A stretch of DNA of 24,602 nucleotides from UBA3855 sp964472035 (GCA_964472035.1 CAYYIT010000036.1:1-24602); one strand, 5' to 3'; positions 6,155 to 13,685 are shown, counted from the first letter of the stretch. Translations and numbers: made by a program. The notes: a model not told the origin generated them from the sequence alone.

Positions 6155-8431
6155 TTATCGAAGAACATGCAGACAGCCATCCTCTTCCGATTCATAGAAA
6201 ATGGTATTCGGGAAGATCACCGGGAATTTCACGCCTTCGGAGCTTGACACCTGACGCACATTGGAACCGTCCGTCTTGCAGGCGTAGATCTTCTTATCAT
6301 CGCCGACATAGTAGAGCATGCCGCCGAAATAATTGGTATGCTTGGTATAGCGTTCGCCGATCAGTTCCGTACCGGAGCCGTCAAGATTCATCCGGTAGAG
6401 CCAGCGATCATCGCAATTAGCTGAGAAGAAGATCCTGCTCTGGGTCACACAGAGGTCGGAGCATTCTCCGGCATACAGCTGTTCCTTGTGGGTACCGTCC
6501 AGATCCATTGCATAGAGTGACCTGCCGTCGTCATAATTACAGAAGAAGATCCTGTCAGCATACACATTCATGTACCAAGCCTCATGGTAGGCAAGCACGG
6601 TCAGCCCCGTACCATCGGGCTTCATGCGGCAGATCGTACGTTCACTGCCGATCATTCTGCTGAAATACAGCCATCCGTCATAATAGGTCAGCTCGTAGCA
6701 ATAATGATTGTACAGGACCTCGTAGCCGGTTCCGTTTGTGGAAATGCAGCAGATCGCGTTGTCCTCATCGGCATTGACAAAATAAATGACATCATCATGC
6801 ACATTGAGGTAATAAGCCCTTGCATCCGTCAGCATGACCGCATCTTCCTCAAATCCGGCATCCTGCTTATAAAGGGCGTAATTGCTGTAATAATAGTATT
6901 CACCGTCATAGCCGGCAGAACCACCGTTAACGATATTTGTCACAGCGCCCATCTGAGTCAGCTGCGTATGCTCCTCTTCCTCGTACATGTCCTCGGACGG
7001 GCTGATAAGCGGATCATCCAGTGCCATCGTTTCCAGGGCAACGACCTCTGTAGCAGGTGCCTCGGAGGGCGCAACGGACACACCGCCCGCATTGGTAGAG
7101 GGCGTCGTCTCCTCAGCATCCGTAGGTGCCTCGCTTACCGGCTCTGTTTCCGGCTCGGCAGACGTTACTGGTACTTCGGTTGTATCTTCCGGCGGAGCTG
7201 TTGTTATTTGCGCTTCGGTGACTTCCGTCCTGGAGGAATCCATCTCTTCGTCCCGATCGTCCTCTTCTTCGTCCTCATCATCCTCGTCAGAACGGCTGTT
7301 TTCAAGCGTATCCACGGACTGATCGCCCATGTGCTTCATGGCATAGGTGCCGGCAACGATACCCGCGATCAGAAGCAGGAGCAGCAGTGCACCGAGCAGC
7401 CAGATCCACCAGCGGCTGGAGGACTTTGCAGCCACAGGAGCATACTCCTCATAATCTCTGTACGGCGGTTCAGGGCTCGTTGGAATGAACGGAGGTGCTG
7501 GCGGCACGGGCGGTGCTGCCGGAGGGATCGGCGCAGTCACATGCTTCCGTGTTACGGGAGGTGCCGTCGGCGTCTGGATCGCACGCAGATCCGCAGCGAG
7601 CGCCTCCGCACTTTGGTAACGGACACTGACCTGGGATGCGCACAGTTTCATGATCAGATTACTGAATTTCGGTGAGAGTACCGGCGGCAGTGTCACTGCC
7701 CGCTGCCCGGATACCGCTGATTCAGGGAGCTTTCCGCCGGCAGTGATCTGGCAGAGCGTCATACCCAGCGCATACAGATCCGTCTGTGCGGTCCGGAACG
7801 TCCGGCCATTATTCGCGGCATAGCGCGCTTCCGGTGCAAGATAGGCAGCATCGGCCCCATTAATCTGTATCTTCGCACCCTGAAAGCATCCGATCTTATA
7901 TTTACCGTCCGATGCAAGATAAATATGCTCAGGACGGACATCGCCATGGATCAGACCGGACTCATGCGCCGCTTTGAGTCCCTGTGTCACCTGCACCGCA
8001 AGTCTGCGAAGATTCGGCTCGGCGCCGTCAAAACTTCCGGATTGTTGCAGCTGTGCCACGCTTGGCAGGTATTCCATTCTGCGCAGGAAGAAATAACCAT
8101 CCAGCAGACCATCACGCTTGATCTCGCGATAATCCTCGTCAAGAATTTGCAGAATGAACGGATTATTTCGCAGTCCGTAGAGCATAGCCGAAGTCTTTTC
8201 GAGATCTTGTCGGCTCGTTTTCAGATAAGCGGTGCGCTCATTATCGCTGACACCGGAGGCGTTCGCGGAGACATATTCGATCTGCAGCAGTGAGACCTCT
8301 CTCCGGCCCATGCGGTTCGCTTCCATACGATAGACAGCACCCGTCCCGCTGACGGAAAGCTGCTCCTTCATATACCAGCAGTCCCAGAGCGGCTGTTGGA
8401 TATATTCCACCATTTGTTCAAAAGTACTCAT
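6155..8431 (-). CDS. Membrane-bound kinase-fold protein (probable pseudokinase) with extracellular DUF5050-like propeller
   Basis: This is a 758-residue protein. Residues 20-285 have a Ser/Thr kinase fold: Gly-rich loop (VSGTGAVY, 27-34), catalytic-loop remnant HGDVRPEH (162-169), APE (199-201), TDLYALG (217-223) and the late Arg of RYQSAE (271). Several catalytic residues look changed: the beta-3 Lys position carries Gln (about 50), HRD is HGD, the metal-binding Asn is His169, and DFG is CFQ (182-184). A Pro-rich linker (290-325) and one membrane helix (341-361) follow. Next come an Asp/Glu/Thr-rich stalk (370-490) and repeats of about 42 residues with DGTGxxxL turns (505-758), as in DUF5050 proteins. 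GGGGGT precedes the ATG. The layout resembles PknB-like receptors, with an intracellular kinase fold and an extracellular sensor. Confidence 0.85.
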   Translation of the reverse strand: MSTFEQMVEYIQQPLWDCWYMKEQLSVSGTGAVYRMEANRMGRREVSLLQIEYVSANASGVSDNERTAYLKTSRQDLEKTSAMLYGLRNNPFILQILDEDYREIKRDGLLDGYFFLRRMEYLPSVAQLQQSGSFDGAEPNLRRLAVQVTQGLKAAHESGLIHGDVRPEHIYLASDGKYKIGCFQGAKIQINGADAAYLAPEARYAANNGRTFRTAQTDLYALGMTLCQITAGGKLPESAVSGQRAVTLPPVLSPKFSNLIMKLCASQVSVRYQSAEALAADLRAIQTPTAPPVTRKHVTAPIPPAAPPVPPAPPFIPTSPEPPYRDYEEYAPVAAKSSSRWWIWLLGALLLLLLIAGIVAGTYAMKHMGDQSVDTLENSRSDEDDEDEEEDDRDEEMDSSRTEVTEAQITTAPPEDTTEVPVTSAEPETEPVSEAPTDAEETTPSTNAGGVSVAPSEAPATEVVALETMALDDPLISPSEDMYEEEEHTQLTQMGAVTNIVNGGSAGYDGEYYYYSNYALYKQDAGFEEDAVMLTDARAYYLNVHDDVIYFVNADEDNAICCISTNGTGYEVLYNHYCYELTYYDGWLYFSRMIGSERTICRMKPDGTGLTVLAYHEAWYMNVYADRIFFCNYDDGRSLYAMDLDGTHKEQLYAGECSDLCVTQSRIFFSANCDDRWLYRMNLDGSGTELIGERYTKHTNYFGGMLYYVGDDKKIYACKTDGSNVRQVSSSEGVKFPVIFPNTIFYESEEDGCLHVLR

Positions 8432-8451
8432 TTCGCACCCCCTGTTAGCTT

Positions 8452-8480
8452 ATTATACCATAATTCCTGACATAAATCAA
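8452..8480 (-). promoter_or_regulatory. Extended -10 promoter of the kinase-like gene
   Basis: The minus strand reads TTGATT (8480-8475), 17 bases, then TATAAT (8457-8452), with TGG directly before the -10 box. The leader is only about 15 bases. Bases 8448-8463 are identical to 6029-6044 at the HTH gene promoter. Confidence 0.75.
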
Positions 8481-8492
8481 GGGAAAGCATAC

Positions 8493-8525
8493 AAAAAAAG
8501 CTCCCTGCATAAGCAGGGAGCTTTT
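8493..8525 (-). terminator. Strong terminator after the cohesin gene
   Basis: GCTCCCTGC (8500-8508) and GCAGGGAGC (8513-8521) form a 9-bp stem around ATAA. The minus strand continues with seven T (8499-8493). TTTT on the other side could also stop plus-strand transcription weakly. Confidence 0.85.
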
Positions 8526-8562
8526 GAAAACGTAATCACTTAGGATTCGTCAGAATCAGGAA

Positions 8563-9378
8563 TTAGTCCTTCTTCTTGGAAACCATAGCTACGCCGCCCA
8601 GAACAGCGATTGCTGCTGCTGCACCAACGATCGGCAGAACGTCAGCGGAGCCAGTTGCCGGAGAAGCAGGGCTGGACTCAGGAGCCTCAGTCGGAGCCTC
8701 AGTCGGAGCATCAGTCGGAGCGTCGGTCGGCTCATCAGTCGGAGCATCGGTCGGCTCTTCAGTCGGCTCTTCAGTCGGCTCTTCTGTGGGCTCTTCAGTC
8801 TCAGCAGGTACGATCTCAACGAAACCATCTTCCCATGTTACAGTACCAGCCTCAACGTGGTTCAGAGGAGTTCTGGTATCGTTCCAGATGTGGAGCTTAG
8901 CATTCTCTTCAACATAGGTGATGTCATACTTCTCACCCTCAGCTGCGGTCTCCGGTACAGTTACCAGAACCATCAGGATGTTCTCAGAGTAATCATCGAT
9001 ATCGGAGGATGCCCATGTGCACCATGTCAGCTGGCCGTTGGTAGATGTAGTCATCTTCCAGTCCAGACCTTCGCCATAAGCCTCTGCCTTCTTGCTAACA
9101 GAGAAAATCTCGAATGTGCAACGATCGTCTACGTTTACACCGAACTCAGCAGCGGTAACGCCAACGTTGTCAGCAAGTCTTACGTAGATCGGAACCTGGT
9201 AACCAGCAGTTGCAGTATCAGCATCGAGAGCAGCGAGCTCTTCCAGAGTTACAGTGTACTGATCGATTGTGATGGTTACGCCATCAGCTGCTGCAGAAGC
9301 GGGAACCACTGCTGCGCAAGCAACCATAGACATTGCAGCTACAGCTGCCATAGCCTTCTTAAAGTTAATCTTCTTCAT
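8563..9378 (-). CDS. Cell-surface single-cohesin protein, ScaE-like
   Basis: This is a 271-residue protein. Residues 1-30 are a signal peptide ending PASAA. Residues 31-190 fit a cohesin module: strand VPIYVRLADNVGVTAAEFGV early, and the late strand ILMVLVTVPETAAEGEKYDI typical of cohesins. Residues 191-237 are a Glu/Pro/Thr/Asp/Ala repeat linker. The tail is a sorting signal: SPATG (239-243), a hydrophobic stretch, then KKKD. The pentapeptide differs from LPxTG. In Ruminococcus flavefaciens, ScaE is a similarly small protein with one cohesin that anchors the cellulosome and the adhesin CttA to the wall. Here too it sits directly downstream of an X-module/dockerin gene. AAAGGA precedes the ATG. 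The cohesin call rests on pattern reading, not on a profile search. Confidence 0.72.
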   Translation of the reverse strand: MKKINFKKAMAAVAAMSMVACAAVVPASAAADGVTITIDQYTVTLEELAALDADTATAGYQVPIYVRLADNVGVTAAEFGVNVDDRCTFEIFSVSKKAEAYGEGLDWKMTTSTNGQLTWCTWASSDIDDYSENILMVLVTVPETAAEGEKYDITYVEENAKLHIWNDTRTPLNHVEAGTVTWEDGFVEIVPAETEEPTEEPTEEPTEEPTDAPTDEPTDAPTDAPTEAPTEAPESSPASPATGSADVLPIVGAAAAIAVLGGVAMVSKKKD

Positions 9379-9413
9379 TTTGGTTATTTTCCTTTCAAAT
9401 AAATTTTATATGC

Positions 9414-9440
9414 ATACGCCGCACCGTCCATGCGGCGTAT
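9414..9440 (-). terminator. Intercistronic hairpin between the CttA-like and ScaE-like genes
   Basis: ATACGCCGCA (9414-9423) and TGCGGCGTAT (9431-9440) form a perfect 10-bp stem with a 7-base loop. The minus strand then reads GCATATAAAATTTATTT, which is not a true U tract. Partial termination or 3'-end stabilisation is more likely than a full stop. I see no good promoter for the downstream cohesin gene. Confidence 0.5.
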
Positions 9441-9467
9441 AACATGCGTTAGAAAATAGGGATTTGC

Positions 9468-11666
9468 TTACAGAGTGCTGTTCAGAACTGCATCCCATGT
9501 ATCAGCTACGCTGAAGTCAGGATCAGTTGCATGTGCACCGTACTCAGCAGCGTAAGTCAGAATGAATGCTGCATCGCTTGCATCGAGCATGGAAGAATCA
9601 TGTTCCTGATTCTCGTCAGAAACCTCTGCCAGGAAGAATGCAAATGTCTCGAGCAGTTCATCATCCTCAGTGTAGATCACTGCATCCGCGTTACCGCCAC
9701 CGAAGTCAGCAGCGAACTGGAGTACATAGGAAGCATCGTTTGCATCAGCGTCGCCATCGAGATCAGCGTCGCCCTTTACACCGATGAACACATAAACGCT
9801 TGCGTCTTCAACCAGTACGCCATCGTAGTATACATCCAGAGCCAGTTCTACATAGCCCATAGCAGCGCTGTTATAAACATCAGCAGGTGTCAGGCCATCC
9901 ACAGCGCCATCAGCAACATTTACGCCGAAGGTGAACAGGGACATATCCGCTGCAACGGTCTCTTCTACAACTGTACCATCTGCGTTTGTAGTAGTGATGT
10001 TGATCACTGCTTCGCTGATCAGATCCTCAGCTGCAAAAGCTTCTTCATCATGAGAGAAATAGAAGTTTACATCATTTGCTGTAACTACGAGTTCCTCAAC
10101 CGTTACAGAAGTAGGCTCCTCAGTGGATTCCTCGGTAGGATCTGCAGTGGGTTCCTCAGTGGATTCCTCGGTAGGATCTGCAGTGGGTTCCTCAGTGGAT
10201 TCCTCGGTAGGATCTGCAGTGGGCTCCTCAGTGGGCTCTTCGGTAGGATCTTCGGTAGGCTCCTCAGTGGGATCTTCGGTAGGCTCCTCAGTGGGCTCTT
10301 CGGTAGGATCTGCAGTAGGATCCTCAGTGGGCTCTTCGGTAGGCTCCTCAGTGGGCTCTTCGGTAGGATCTGCAGTAGGATCCTCAGTGGGCTCTTCGGT
10401 AGGCTCCTCAGTGGGCTCCTCTGTAGTTTCCTCAGTTGTCTCCTCAATCTCTTCAGTCTCGAAAGTGATGACTCTCTTAACATTGAGCTCTACAGAACCG
10501 CTTGTGCTTTCTACATCAGCATCAGCAGAAACCTCAACAAGCTTGTAGGTCTCCATGGTGCCATCCTTTACTTCCAGGCCCTCAGCTGCGAGCTGCTCAT
10601 TGAAGTAAGTGTACAGAGCGGTCAGATCAGTCAGATCATCAGCAGTCTTTGCAGACATAGTGCCGTCAACAGCGCCATTAGCTACTGTACCAACAACCTC
10701 TACATCGTACAGGCCGTTAGCGAGGGTTTCAATCTCACCCAGCTCAATTGCTACAGTGTAGCCGCCTGCGTTTACAGCCTCGTTAGCCTGACGCAGTACT
10801 TCGTTGAACAGATCAGCAACGCCGTCCTTAGCCAGTGCCTCGGAAACAGTGTTCGGCATGTTCTGAACTCTCTCACTGTCAGCGTGAGCATCCTTGAACT
10901 GTGCGATCACGTCATCAACGCTTGTGCCGGTGTAGGACTCAGAAGAATCCTTAGCCATAGCCTCGTCATACTTAGCCTGTGCATTTGCCAGAGTATCGTT
11001 GTAGTAAGCAACCAGCTCGCTGTAATCAACGCCTGCCTCAGCAGCCTTCTCAGCGATCAGGTCAATCTTGTCCTGTGCATATGCCAGAACTTCTGCAACG
11101 CTCATCTCCTTGCCGTCAACAGTCATTGTTGCAGCAGCGGTGATGGTCTTGCCTTCGTACAGACCGAGTGTATCGATCTTTACAACAACCTGGCCGTTGA
11201 TCGTGAAATCAGCAGCATCCAGAACGCCGTCGTTCTCGATCTTCAGGCCGAGCATGCCAGCCATGTACTCAACATCAGCAGTGATGGTTACATCGTCTGC
11301 GTTGAAGCTTACAACAGCATTAGTAGCGTTTGTCAGCAGGCGCTGAACAAAATCTACGGACCATCTGTCGGACTCTACGCTGTTTGCCAGAGCTGCGGTA
11401 TCCAGAGTGTAGCTGGTGCCCTGCAGATCACCCAGAGCAGTGTAAACGTCCTTGTTCCAGTTGGACTCCTGTACATATGTACCATCACCATTGTCGATGA
11501 TATCAGCATCTACAGCAACGTCCATAAAGGTGTCCTTTGTAATGGTCTTCAGTTCGCTGGAAGCATCTGTATCAGCTGCGAACACACCACAAAGAACAGT
11601 TTGTGTCAGAGCAACCGGCACTGCAATTGCAGCAGCCATCGCTCTTTTCAGAAATGACTTCTTCAT
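9468..11666 (-). CDS. Secreted CttA-like protein: N-terminal modules, PT-rich linker, X module and dockerin
   Basis: This is a 732-residue protein. Residues 1-31 are a signal peptide. Residues 32-400 are one or two unassigned modules. Residues 411-519 are a low-complexity Glu/Pro/Thr/Asp linker. Residues 520-630 are a beta-rich segment that could be an X module (VTVEELVVTANDVNFYF to ASVYVFIGV). Residues 631-710 are a dockerin. The first calcium loop, DADLDGDADAND (633-644), is canonical. The second, near 688-699, keeps only the last Asp positions and follows an insertion of about 25 residues. In R. flavefaciens, CttA has two N-terminal binding modules, a linker and an X-dockerin that docks on ScaE, and cttA lies just upstream of scaE, as here. 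GAGAGGT precedes the ATG. The N-terminal function is not shown by sequence. Confidence 0.7.
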   Translation of the reverse strand: MKKSFLKRAMAAAIAVPVALTQTVLCGVFAADTDASSELKTITKDTFMDVAVDADIIDNGDGTYVQESNWNKDVYTALGDLQGTSYTLDTAALANSVESDRWSVDFVQRLLTNATNAVVSFNADDVTITADVEYMAGMLGLKIENDGVLDAADFTINGQVVVKIDTLGLYEGKTITAAATMTVDGKEMSVAEVLAYAQDKIDLIAEKAAEAGVDYSELVAYYNDTLANAQAKYDEAMAKDSSESYTGTSVDDVIAQFKDAHADSERVQNMPNTVSEALAKDGVADLFNEVLRQANEAVNAGGYTVAIELGEIETLANGLYDVEVVGTVANGAVDGTMSAKTADDLTDLTALYTYFNEQLAAEGLEVKDGTMETYKLVEVSADADVESTSGSVELNVKRVITFETEEIEETTEETTEEPTEEPTEEPTEDPTADPTEEPTEEPTEEPTEDPTADPTEEPTEEPTEDPTEEPTEDPTEEPTEEPTADPTEESTEEPTADPTEESTEEPTADPTEESTEEPTSVTVEELVVTANDVNFYFSHDEEAFAAEDLISEAVINITTTNADGTVVEETVAADMSLFTFGVNVADGAVDGLTPADVYNSAAMGYVELALDVYYDGVLVEDASVYVFIGVKGDADLDGDADANDASYVLQFAADFGGGNADAVIYTEDDELLETFAFFLAEVSDENQEHDSSMLDASDAAFILTYAAEYGAHATDPDFSVADTWDAVLNSTL
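10125..10232 (-). repeat. 36-bp tandem repeat, three copies, in the linker
   Basis: Copies lie at 10125-10160, 10161-10196 and 10197-10232. The first two are identical and the third differs at one base (10224). Each unit encodes 12 residues of the Glu/Pro/Thr/Ser/Ala/Asp linker and keeps the frame. Confidence 0.9.
10273..10418 (-). repeat. 60-bp tandem repeat, about 2.4 copies, in the linker
   Basis: Every base from 10273 to 10358 equals the base 60 positions later. The units at 10281-10340 and 10341-10400 are identical, and identity continues to 10418. Each unit encodes 20 linker residues. Perfect identity suggests recent duplication or homogenisation. Confidence 0.9.
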
Positions 11667-11709
11667 GTTCGATTACCTCTCTCTTCTTTTGATAGTTTAC
11701 TTTTTGGAC

Positions 11710-11805
11710 GGACAGCTCTGCATTGCAGAAGCATATAAACTGCCTTATATGTAGCGTTATGCTGTCCTGATTTCCCAAACATCTCAGCATTATTCAGAAC
11801 GCTAA
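11710..11805 (-). promoter_or_regulatory. Candidate structured leader RNA (three-way junction) of the CttA-like gene
   Basis: GGACAGC (11710-11716) pairs with GCTGTCC (11761-11767), enclosing two perfect hairpins. One is TCTGC/GCAGA with a 3-base loop (11717-11729); the other is CATATAA/TTATATG with a 6-base loop (11732-11751). The junction strand TAGCGTT (11752-11758) is complementary to AACGCTA (11799-11805) nearer the 5' end of the transcript, so a pseudoknot or a switch is possible. The structure ends 43 bases before the start codon. It matches no riboswitch class I know. Confidence 0.45.
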
Positions 11806-11822
11806 AACGTTTTATACTACAT

Positions 11823-11851
11823 ATTTTATCACATCTTCCCCGAATTGTCAA
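11823..11851 (-). promoter_or_regulatory. Promoter of the CttA-like/ScaE-like operon
   Basis: The minus strand reads TTGACA (11851-11846), 17 bases, then TAAAAT (11828-11823), preceded by TGA as an extended -10. The start would fall near 11816, giving a leader of about 150 bases. The remaining spacer 11852-11990 shows no gene. Confidence 0.75.
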
Positions 11852-11990
11852 TACAACTTTTCGTTTTTCTTTGAAAATATTGCATGAACATTCGGGCCAT
11901 TTTTAGATGAACTGCACAAAGAGAACAGTTTTCTTCCACTTTCTCCACTCTTTCCGAAGCGTTTTGCACAACACAATTTCCCAGAGAAAA

Positions 11991-12018
11991 GGCGGACAAA
12001 GCCTTCGCTCCGTCCGCC
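11991..12018 (-). terminator. Terminator after htrA
   Basis: GGCGGAC (11991-11997) pairs with GTCCGCC (12012-12018). The minus strand continues TTTTCTC. It lies 38 bases after the stop at 12056. Confidence 0.7.
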
Positions 12019-12055
12019 GTCCCTCGAGAGATGTAAGGAGAATTTGATAAAAACG

Positions 12056-13486
12056 TCAGGATTGCGGCTGAACGACCTCTTCCAGTGTGATCTGGACGTT
12101 GATCTCCTCGCCTGCGCGATACACGCGCAGTGCAATGGTATCGCCGGCATTGTACTCATTCTTGACTGCGTTGAGTTCCTCCGTTGTGGTCACAGCGGTA
12201 TCCTGAATGCCGATGATGACATCACCGACCTGCAGGCCTGCCTTCTCCGCAGCGCCCCCCTCTGTAACGGAATAGACATACACGCCCTGCGGCATATTGA
12301 ACCGGTACGCCGTGCTCTCGTCGATATCCATCGAGGTGATGCCGATCTGCGGTCTGCCTGCCACATAACCATAGTTCACCAGATCATTGATGATCGTAGC
12401 AGCATCCGAGATCGGGATCGCAAAGCCAAGGCCCTCGACGCTTGCAGAAGAGTAGGTGGAGGACATCTTTGCGGAATTGATACCAATGACCTGACCGTAG
12501 CAGTTGAGCAGCGGTCCGCCGGAGTTACCGCTGTTGATGGCGGCATCCGTCTGGATCAGGGACATCTTCTTTTCGTTGATCACGATCTCGCGGTTCATTG
12601 CAGATACAATGCCGCATGTCGTGGTACCGAACAATTCAAATCCCAGGGGGTTGCCGATCGCCACGACCATTTCGCCGACCTGGAGCTCCTCACTGCTGCC
12701 GAATTCCGCAGCTACAAGGCCGGAAGCATCCACCTTGAGCACCGCAAGATCGGTCTCGAGGTCATAGCCGACGATCTCCGCTTCATACTCCGACTCATCG
12801 GACATCAGCACGGTCACGCTGACAGCTGCGCCATAATCATAGGTACTGTCGTAGATCACATGCGCATTGGTGATGATATAGCCGTCGGAGCTCATCACGA
12901 TGCCGGTACCCGTACCGGTGTACTGCTGGGTCTGGCCGCCGCCGCCGAAGTAATCGTAGAAGCCGTAATAGCCGTCGGGCTCACCCTCGAACACCGCGCT
13001 GACGCCGACCACGGAGGGCATTGCCTTCTCCACGATCTCCGGAATGGTCAGTGCATCCTCCGGCGTTGCCATGGTGATCCAGTTAACGGAGGGTGTTGCA
13101 GGACGCTGGGCATCCTCATCCTCTTCCTCCGCCGCGGAGGTTTCCTCGGGTTCGTCCTCATCGGGCTTTTCCTCATTGAGGTATGCAATATTGTCTTCGT
13201 GCGTTTTATCGGAAGTGGAAATGGAATCCTCCCTGTCGCCGAAGTACTTATACAGCTGGATGGAGGACGCCGAAACCAGTGCGATCGCGGCAACGCCTGC
13301 GATGGTCTTGGCGATCGTCTTTCCGACGCTCTTCTTCTTTTTCGGAACCTCACCCGGATCGGAATAGTAATTCACATAATTGGACATGCCGTTCGCAGGC
13401 TGTTCCGGCTGGGGATTGCAGGCATTCTGGAAGGATTCGGGGTTCTGCCCGTAGTTCATCTGATTGTCATGATCCTGAGGGAACAT
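12056..13486 (-). CDS. htrA: HtrA/DegP-type membrane-anchored serine protease
   Basis: This is a 476-residue protein. Residues 1-50 are a cytoplasmic Asn/Gln/Pro-rich tail. KKKKSVGK precedes a membrane helix (about 57-77). Residues 85-135 are an acidic linker. Residues 150-370 are the trypsin-like domain with His209 (TNAHV), Asp246 (TDLAVLK) and Ser322 (GNSGGPLL). Residues 376-470 are one PDZ domain (GVYVYSVTEGGAAEKAGLQV, GDVIIGI). The order and length are typical of Gram-positive HtrA, which degrades misfolded proteins outside the membrane. The start at 13486 is chosen because AAGGA lies 8 bases upstream. The gene sits between two dockerin genes, so quality control of secreted surface proteins is a reasonable role. 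Confidence 0.93.
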   Translation of the reverse strand: MFPQDHDNQMNYGQNPESFQNACNPQPEQPANGMSNYVNYYSDPGEVPKKKKSVGKTIAKTIAGVAAIALVSASSIQLYKYFGDREDSISTSDKTHEDNIAYLNEEKPDEDEPEETSAAEEEDEDAQRPATPSVNWITMATPEDALTIPEIVEKAMPSVVGVSAVFEGEPDGYYGFYDYFGGGGQTQQYTGTGTGIVMSSDGYIITNAHVIYDSTYDYGAAVSVTVLMSDESEYEAEIVGYDLETDLAVLKVDASGLVAAEFGSSEELQVGEMVVAIGNPLGFELFGTTTCGIVSAMNREIVINEKKMSLIQTDAAINSGNSGGPLLNCYGQVIGINSAKMSSTYSSASVEGLGFAIPISDAATIINDLVNYGYVAGRPQIGITSMDIDESTAYRFNMPQGVYVYSVTEGGAAEKAGLQVGDVIIGIQDTAVTTTEELNAVKNEYNAGDTIALRVYRAGEEINVQITLEEVVQPQS

Positions 13487-13544
13487 TGTCATCTTCCTTT
13501 CTATTGTACAGCGTTTCGCTGGTGGTTTTCTTTTGACATTATTT

Positions 13545-13550
13545 ATTATA
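13545..13550 (-). promoter_or_regulatory. Probable -10 box for htrA
   Basis: TATAAT lies 59 bases upstream of the ATG on the minus strand. The -35 position at 17-base spacing reads CATCAA, a poor match, so an activator or another sigma factor may be involved. Confidence 0.5.
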
Positions 13551-13631
13551 CTCCCGAATGTGATAAATTGATGATAGCCAAAGGAAAAGCAACGCAAAGC
13601 AATGACAAAATTTCATGCAAACGCATTTCAC

Positions 13632-13660
13632 AAAAGCACCCTCATGACGAAGGTGCTTTT
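13632..13660 (-). terminator. Terminator after the SGNH-dockerin gene
   Basis: AAAAGCACC (13632-13640) and GGTGCTTTT (13652-13660) form the stem. The minus strand continues with GTGAAATG after TTTT inside the arm. The A/T flanks make it potentially bidirectional. Confidence 0.75.
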
Positions 13661-13685
13661 GATACCTATTATAATATAGCACACA

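Noticed and set aside
10125..10418. CRISPR-like array
   Set aside because: The repeats are adjacent without unique spacers, and their lengths are multiples of three that encode a Glu/Pro/Thr linker.
9531..11657. A 708-codon plus-strand frame opposite the CttA-like gene
   Set aside because: The minus strand has a signal peptide, dockerin and linker in frame. The plus frame is low-complexity in the repeat region and Cys/Ser/Ile-rich elsewhere, as expected of an antisense shadow.
11767..11805. Hammerhead ribozyme or TPP riboswitch suggested by CTGAGATG in the leader
   Set aside because: CTGANGA is not matched, the GAAA and partner stems are missing, and the TPP thi-box partner sequences are absent.
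11848..12055. A small minus-strand protein-coding frame in the htrA/CttA-like spacer
   Set aside because: It overlaps the htrA 3' end in another frame and the htrA terminator, and has no ribosome-binding site or domain.
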